From the NCBI GenBank assembly GCA_046730475.1, contig JBKPIY010000031.1, positions 1 through 7,420 on the forward strand: a DNA stretch of 7,420 nucleotides. Reading direction: 5' to 3'. The notes under the pieces are model-generated. The model made no database searches. It saw nothing but the letters and a program-made list of their open reading frames with translations, and was not told the DNA's origin. Positions 5,675-7,420 of the stretch are shown piece after piece (positions within the stretch are counted from its first letter, which is position 1; each line of letters begins with the position of its first letter). This DNA is from JBKPIY01 sp046730475 (GTDB taxonomy: Bacteria > Actinomycetota > Thermoleophilia > Solirubrobacterales > 70-9). A program made the position numbers and the translations under genes.

Positions 5675-6418
5675 TTAGCCGTCAACCCCTCCGGGGTCGG
5701 GCCTTCGGCCCTCGACCGCCTGCGCCTGGGCGCCGCTCTGAGGGCTCGCAGGTCGGGGCAGCCGGACGTCAGGGTGGGTGAGCGGGAGGACCAGGACCTG
5801 CCCCTCGGTCAGCGTCCGCTCGACCGCCCTTCGGACGTAGGGCTCGGGGTCCGGGGCGCAGAGGTAGATCACCCGGGCGACCTTCCCCTGGATCACGGCG
5901 CGGCGCCAGGCGGCAAGCAGCTGCTCGAGCCAGCGGCGGGCCTTGGCGGTAAGCCGACCTCGATCGCCTGGGGCTCGCTCCCCCAGCCGGATCAGGTCGG
6001 CGCGGTGGTACCGGTAGTCGGTGACCTGTGCCGAGAGGGGCTGCCCGCCCTCGGCGCGCTCCCGGGCGCCGATCTCGCGCTCGGAGCGGACCCGCTCGCC
6101 GGCCAGCTCGAGCGAGGCCGCGACCTCGGCGACGATTGAGGAGTGGTGATCTTGCCAGGGCGAGGGGCGGGCCACGCCGGGCTCGTCGCGGCCGGTGGTC
6201 GCGAGGCCGGTGGCGAGGAGCAGCGGGCCGGCGTAGGTGGGATGGACCCTGACGAGGCCGTGATCGCGAAGGCGCTTCTCCCGCTCGAAGGTGACCGAGC
6301 GACCTGGGCCCACCCGACGCGCCAGCACCGGCCGCGGCACCTCTTCGACCCGCGCCACCCACTCCAAGACCGCCAGATCCCGCCCGCTTATCCGATCTGT
6401 CGTCTTCCCACCCGGCAT
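5675..6418 (-). CDS. Replication-relaxation-like protein with a damaged motif
   Basis: This 247-residue protein begins at ATG 6418-6416 with no strong ribosome site. Residues 10-60 form a winged helix (SGRDLAVLEWVARVEEVPRP, then FEREKRLRDHGLVRV). Residues 91-115 (HHSSIVAEVAASLELAGERV) and the YHRADL block at 137-142 match the 'replication-relaxation' family found on actinobacterial plasmids and integrative elements, proposed to act in replication or conjugative DNA processing. LTAKARRWLEQLLAAWRRAV (156-175) and ARVIYLCAPDPEPYVRRAVE (181-200) complete it. In between, the family normally has an acidic AIEVEL-type segment; here the frame reads ERAPGDRGR, while the next frame over reads EPQAIEVGL. 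Two compensating indels are the simplest explanation. The last about 30 residues are low-complexity. It is followed after 73 nt by the excisionase and then the integrase. Function is inferred from family and context. Confidence 0.78.
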   Translation of the reverse strand: MPGGKTTDRISGRDLAVLEWVARVEEVPRPVLARRVGPGRSVTFEREKRLRDHGLVRVHPTYAGPLLLATGLATTGRDEPGVARPSPWQDHHSSIVAEVAASLELAGERVRSEREIGARERAEGGQPLSAQVTDYRYHRADLIRLGERAPGDRGRLTAKARRWLEQLLAAWRRAVIQGKVARVIYLCAPDPEPYVRRAVERTLTEGQVLVLPLTHPDVRLPRPASPQSGAQAQAVEGRRPDPGGVDG

Positions 6419-6500
6419 CTGGCTCTACTCACAACACGTTTCAACCACCTCATTGGTCCCACCAGCCACTTCGCCAACCACCCCGACACACCGACGACCG

Positions 6501-6544
6501 CAGCCGAGCCCCCTCTCCCCATTGGGGGGGAGGGGGGTCGGCTG
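6501..6544. repeat. 20-bp-stem inverted repeat (long hairpin)
   Basis: Bases 6501-6520 (CAGCCGAGCCCCCTCTCCCC) pair with 6525-6544 (after a loop beginning ATT) across 20 positions, with one G/G mismatch and one T-G wobble. The stem is almost pure C on one side and G on the other. It resembles dispersed REP-like palindromes seen in GC-rich genomes; no T-run follows on either strand. Confidence 0.8.
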
Positions 6545-6580
6545 CGGGAGGAGGGCCCAAACCGCATCGCCATGCGAAGT

Positions 6581-6617
6581 GGCTGTAGACGCCGCGGCTA
6601 CACCCCTGTCTACAGCC
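6581..6617. promoter_or_regulatory. Perfect 10-bp inverted repeat, possible operator or origin site
   Basis: GGCTGTAGAC (6581-6590) and GTCTACAGCC (6608-6617) are exact reverse complements separated by 17 nt, about 160 bp upstream of the replication-relaxation-like gene. The spacer itself contains GCCGCGGC. With no T-run it is not an intrinsic terminator. A binding site for a dimeric regulator or for the element's replication protein is possible. Confidence 0.45.
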
Positions 6618-6742
6618 CGACATGGCGATAGACGGCCGCCCGATGAACCCGAGGACACGTTGTTGTTGGCGCTCACTGAAGGGCCGGACTGATCCCAGGA
6701 CCCGACCGCTCGCACCACACGGTTGTGATGGTCTGTCACGAG

Positions 6743-6800
6743 GGGATAGAGCCTCGGTCTACGAAACCGAAGGTCACAGGTTCGAATCCTGTCGGGCGCG
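6743..6800 (+). tRNA. 3' half of tRNA-Arg(ACG), truncated; probable att site
   Basis: The sequence starts inside the D-loop (GGATA), then gives GAGC, the anticodon stem-loop TCGGT-CTACGAA-ACCGA (6754-6770, anticodon ACG at 6761-6763), variable AGGTC, the T arm ACAGG-TTCGAAT-CCTGT (6776-6792), acceptor strand CGGGCGC (6793-6799) and discriminator G. The 5' acceptor strand (GCGCCCG expected) and the 5' side of the D arm are absent; the bases before 6743 are unrelated. It therefore cannot make a working tRNA. A 3'-half duplicate beside integrase and excisionase genes is the standard footprint of an element that integrated into a tRNA gene. The partner intact tRNA is not in this window. Confidence 0.85.
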
Positions 6801-6871
6801 CTCTCCGGTTCCGCTCTGTCCCGCGGTTTGCCGGTTTGTGCCGCGTGTCGAGGCCGCTGACCGCCGTCCGG

Positions 6872-6889
6872 ATGTAGCAGGAATGTAGC
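6872..6889. repeat. Two ATGTAGC direct repeats one helical turn apart
   Basis: ATGTAGC occurs at 6872-6878 and 6883-6889, so the copies are 11 bp apart and face the same side of the helix. They lie about 70 bp beyond the tRNA 3' fragment. Short direct repeats at such positions can be integrase arm-type sites; seven bases is too short to be sure. Confidence 0.35.
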
Positions 6890-7134
6890 CATCAGCCTCT
6901 GGCAGACCCCGGATTCAGGTCCATTCGCTCGCATGCCGACGGCCAGTCAATGCCGATGACCCTCGGTCAAGCAGGCCGGAAACGTCATCCTCATCATCGT
7001 CGTTACGTGGGTGCCGGACCTCAGTGCGCCCGCCGAAAGCGAGGGCGGCGGCTCGGCTTCCGGGCCGTAGGCGGGACCGCAACTCGGCGCCGTTCGGACC
7101 CCTCACCGGATTGGAGATGTGATCCCGATGAGAC

Positions 7135-7169
7135 GTGAGCCCGCGGTAGCATGACCACGGCGGGCTCAC
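7135..7169. promoter_or_regulatory. Inverted repeat upstream of the SARP-type regulator
   Basis: GTGAGCCCGC (7135-7144) and GCGGGCTCAC (7160-7169) are perfect reverse complements. The 15-nt spacer can add a GGT/ACC inner stem with an AGCATG loop and an ACG bulge. The repeat ends 18 nt before the GTG start at 7188. It could be an operator or a hairpin in the 5' leader; lack of a T-run argues against an intrinsic terminator. Confidence 0.45.
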
Positions 7170-7187
7170 CGGAAGTGGGCCGAAGCA

Positions 7188-7420
7188 GTGGGAGAAGAAC
7201 TGGAAATTAGGGTCCTCGGGCGGGTCGACGCCCTAGTCGACGGCCAAGCTCTTCCTCTGGGGGGAAGCAAGCAGCGGGCGATCCTGGCGATGCTCGCCCT
7301 TCGGGCCAATCGGACGGTCAGCGTGGACGACCTGATCGATGGCCTCTGGGGGGATCGCCCGCCGGCCAGCGCCGCCAAGAACCTTTCCCTCTACATCTCC
7401 CGACTTCGGAAGGCACTGGG
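7188..7420 (+). CDS. AfsR/SARP-type transcriptional regulator, N-terminal part
   Basis: The gene runs off the right edge; 77 codons are visible from GTG 7188. In-frame stop TGA 7152-7154 lies upstream and no ATG is available, so GTG 7188 is the best start. A weak GGAAG (7171-7175) precedes it. After VGEELEIRVLGRVDALVDG come LPLGGSKQRAILAMLALRAN, VSVDDLIDGLWGDRPPASA and KNLSLYISRLRKALG. This is the OmpR/PhoB-like winged helix that opens SARP, AfsR and related actinobacterial regulators, normally followed by a bacterial transcriptional activation (BTAD) domain. Large members add an NB-ARC ATPase and TPR repeats, others are short; which type this is cannot be told here. SARP-type regulators often activate secondary-metabolite genes, but family members are abundant and the target is unknown. 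Confidence 0.9.
   Translation, partial: MGEELEIRVLGRVDALVDGQALPLGGSKQRAILAMLALRANRTVSVDDLIDGLWGDRPPASAAKNLSLYISRLRKAL

Larger units (their letters stand above)
6419..6742. other. Upstream region of the integrative-element operon, rich in hairpins
   Basis: No gene is supported here. The stretch lies between the replication-relaxation-like gene (reading left) and the truncated tRNA. It contains a very long G/C hairpin (6501-6544) and a perfect 10-bp inverted repeat (6581-6617). It is the natural place for the operon promoter, an operator, or an origin or nick site, but I cannot pick out a promoter. Confidence 0.5.
6802..7187. other. Interval between truncated tRNA and SARP-type regulator
   Basis: About 385 bases with no protein-coding frame I can support. 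It holds two ATGTAGC direct repeats at 6872-6889 and the inverted repeat at 7135-7169 directly before the regulator gene. No convincing promoter hexamers were found. Confidence 0.5.

Noticed and set aside
5537..6139. A 200-codon plus-strand frame opposite the element genes
   Set aside because: Antisense to the excisionase and replication-relaxation-like genes; Gly/Leu/Ala-rich with no motif.
6425..6934. A 169-codon minus-strand frame containing APDRIRTCDLRFRRPRLYPL
   Set aside because: That peptide is the well-known spurious translation of the antisense strand of a tRNA; it lies exactly over the tRNA-Arg fragment. The remainder has no family resemblance.
6915..7169. An 84-codon minus-strand frame before the SARP-type gene
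   Set aside because: No ribosome site or family resemblance; composition is that of a noncoding GC-rich frame.

Overview
The window is GC-rich, and nearly every gene uses ATG or GTG starts and G/C-ending codons. The start of an AfsR/SARP-type regulator, a winged-helix/'replication-relaxation'-type protein beside an integrase and excisionase, and a XerD-like recombinase fragment all point to an actinobacterium. A deep-branching soil or sediment lineage such as Thermoleophilia is my best guess. That placement is inference from gene style, not from a marker gene.

Layout from left to right. (1) 49-1231 (+) is a compact run of four small genes: a membrane-anchored small protein, a two-repeat AhpD/carboxymuconolactone-decarboxylase-like protein, a DUF1059 small metal-binding protein and a 50-residue Met-rich membrane peptide. 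Good Shine-Dalgarno sites precede the first, third and fourth; the second overlaps the first by 11 nt. They look like one operon with a possible redox or metal role. (2) 1232-2515 is a decayed stretch on the minus strand. It holds a piece of a XerD-like tyrosine recombinase with a frameshifting deletion and no 3' half, and a Doc/Fic-family toxin gene interrupted by an amber codon. (3) 2630-3874 (+) is a pair of intact genes: a small winged-helix-like protein and a D-2-hydroxyacid dehydrogenase with a complete NAD motif and Arg/Glu/His catalytic set. (4) 4327-6418 (-) is an integrative-element module in the order replication-relaxation-like protein, excisionase, tyrosine integrase. Upstream of it lie two strong hairpins, and at 6743-6800 the 3' half of a tRNA-Arg(ACG) gene without its 5' half, the classic footprint of an attachment site. 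(5) 7188 to the end (+) is the start of a SARP/BTAD-type regulator, preceded by a perfect 10-bp inverted repeat.

The main theme is a recombination hot spot in decay. The integrase has one extra base near its start, which puts its body in the same frame as the upstream excisionase gene, separated only by that gene's TGA. The replication-relaxation protein carries two compensating frame changes that erase a conserved acidic motif. The Doc gene has a stop codon, and the XerD-like gene is a remnant. Either the element is dead, or some of these are sequencing or assembly errors; raw reads would settle this. I found no CRISPR array, rRNA, complete tRNA or complete insertion sequence.
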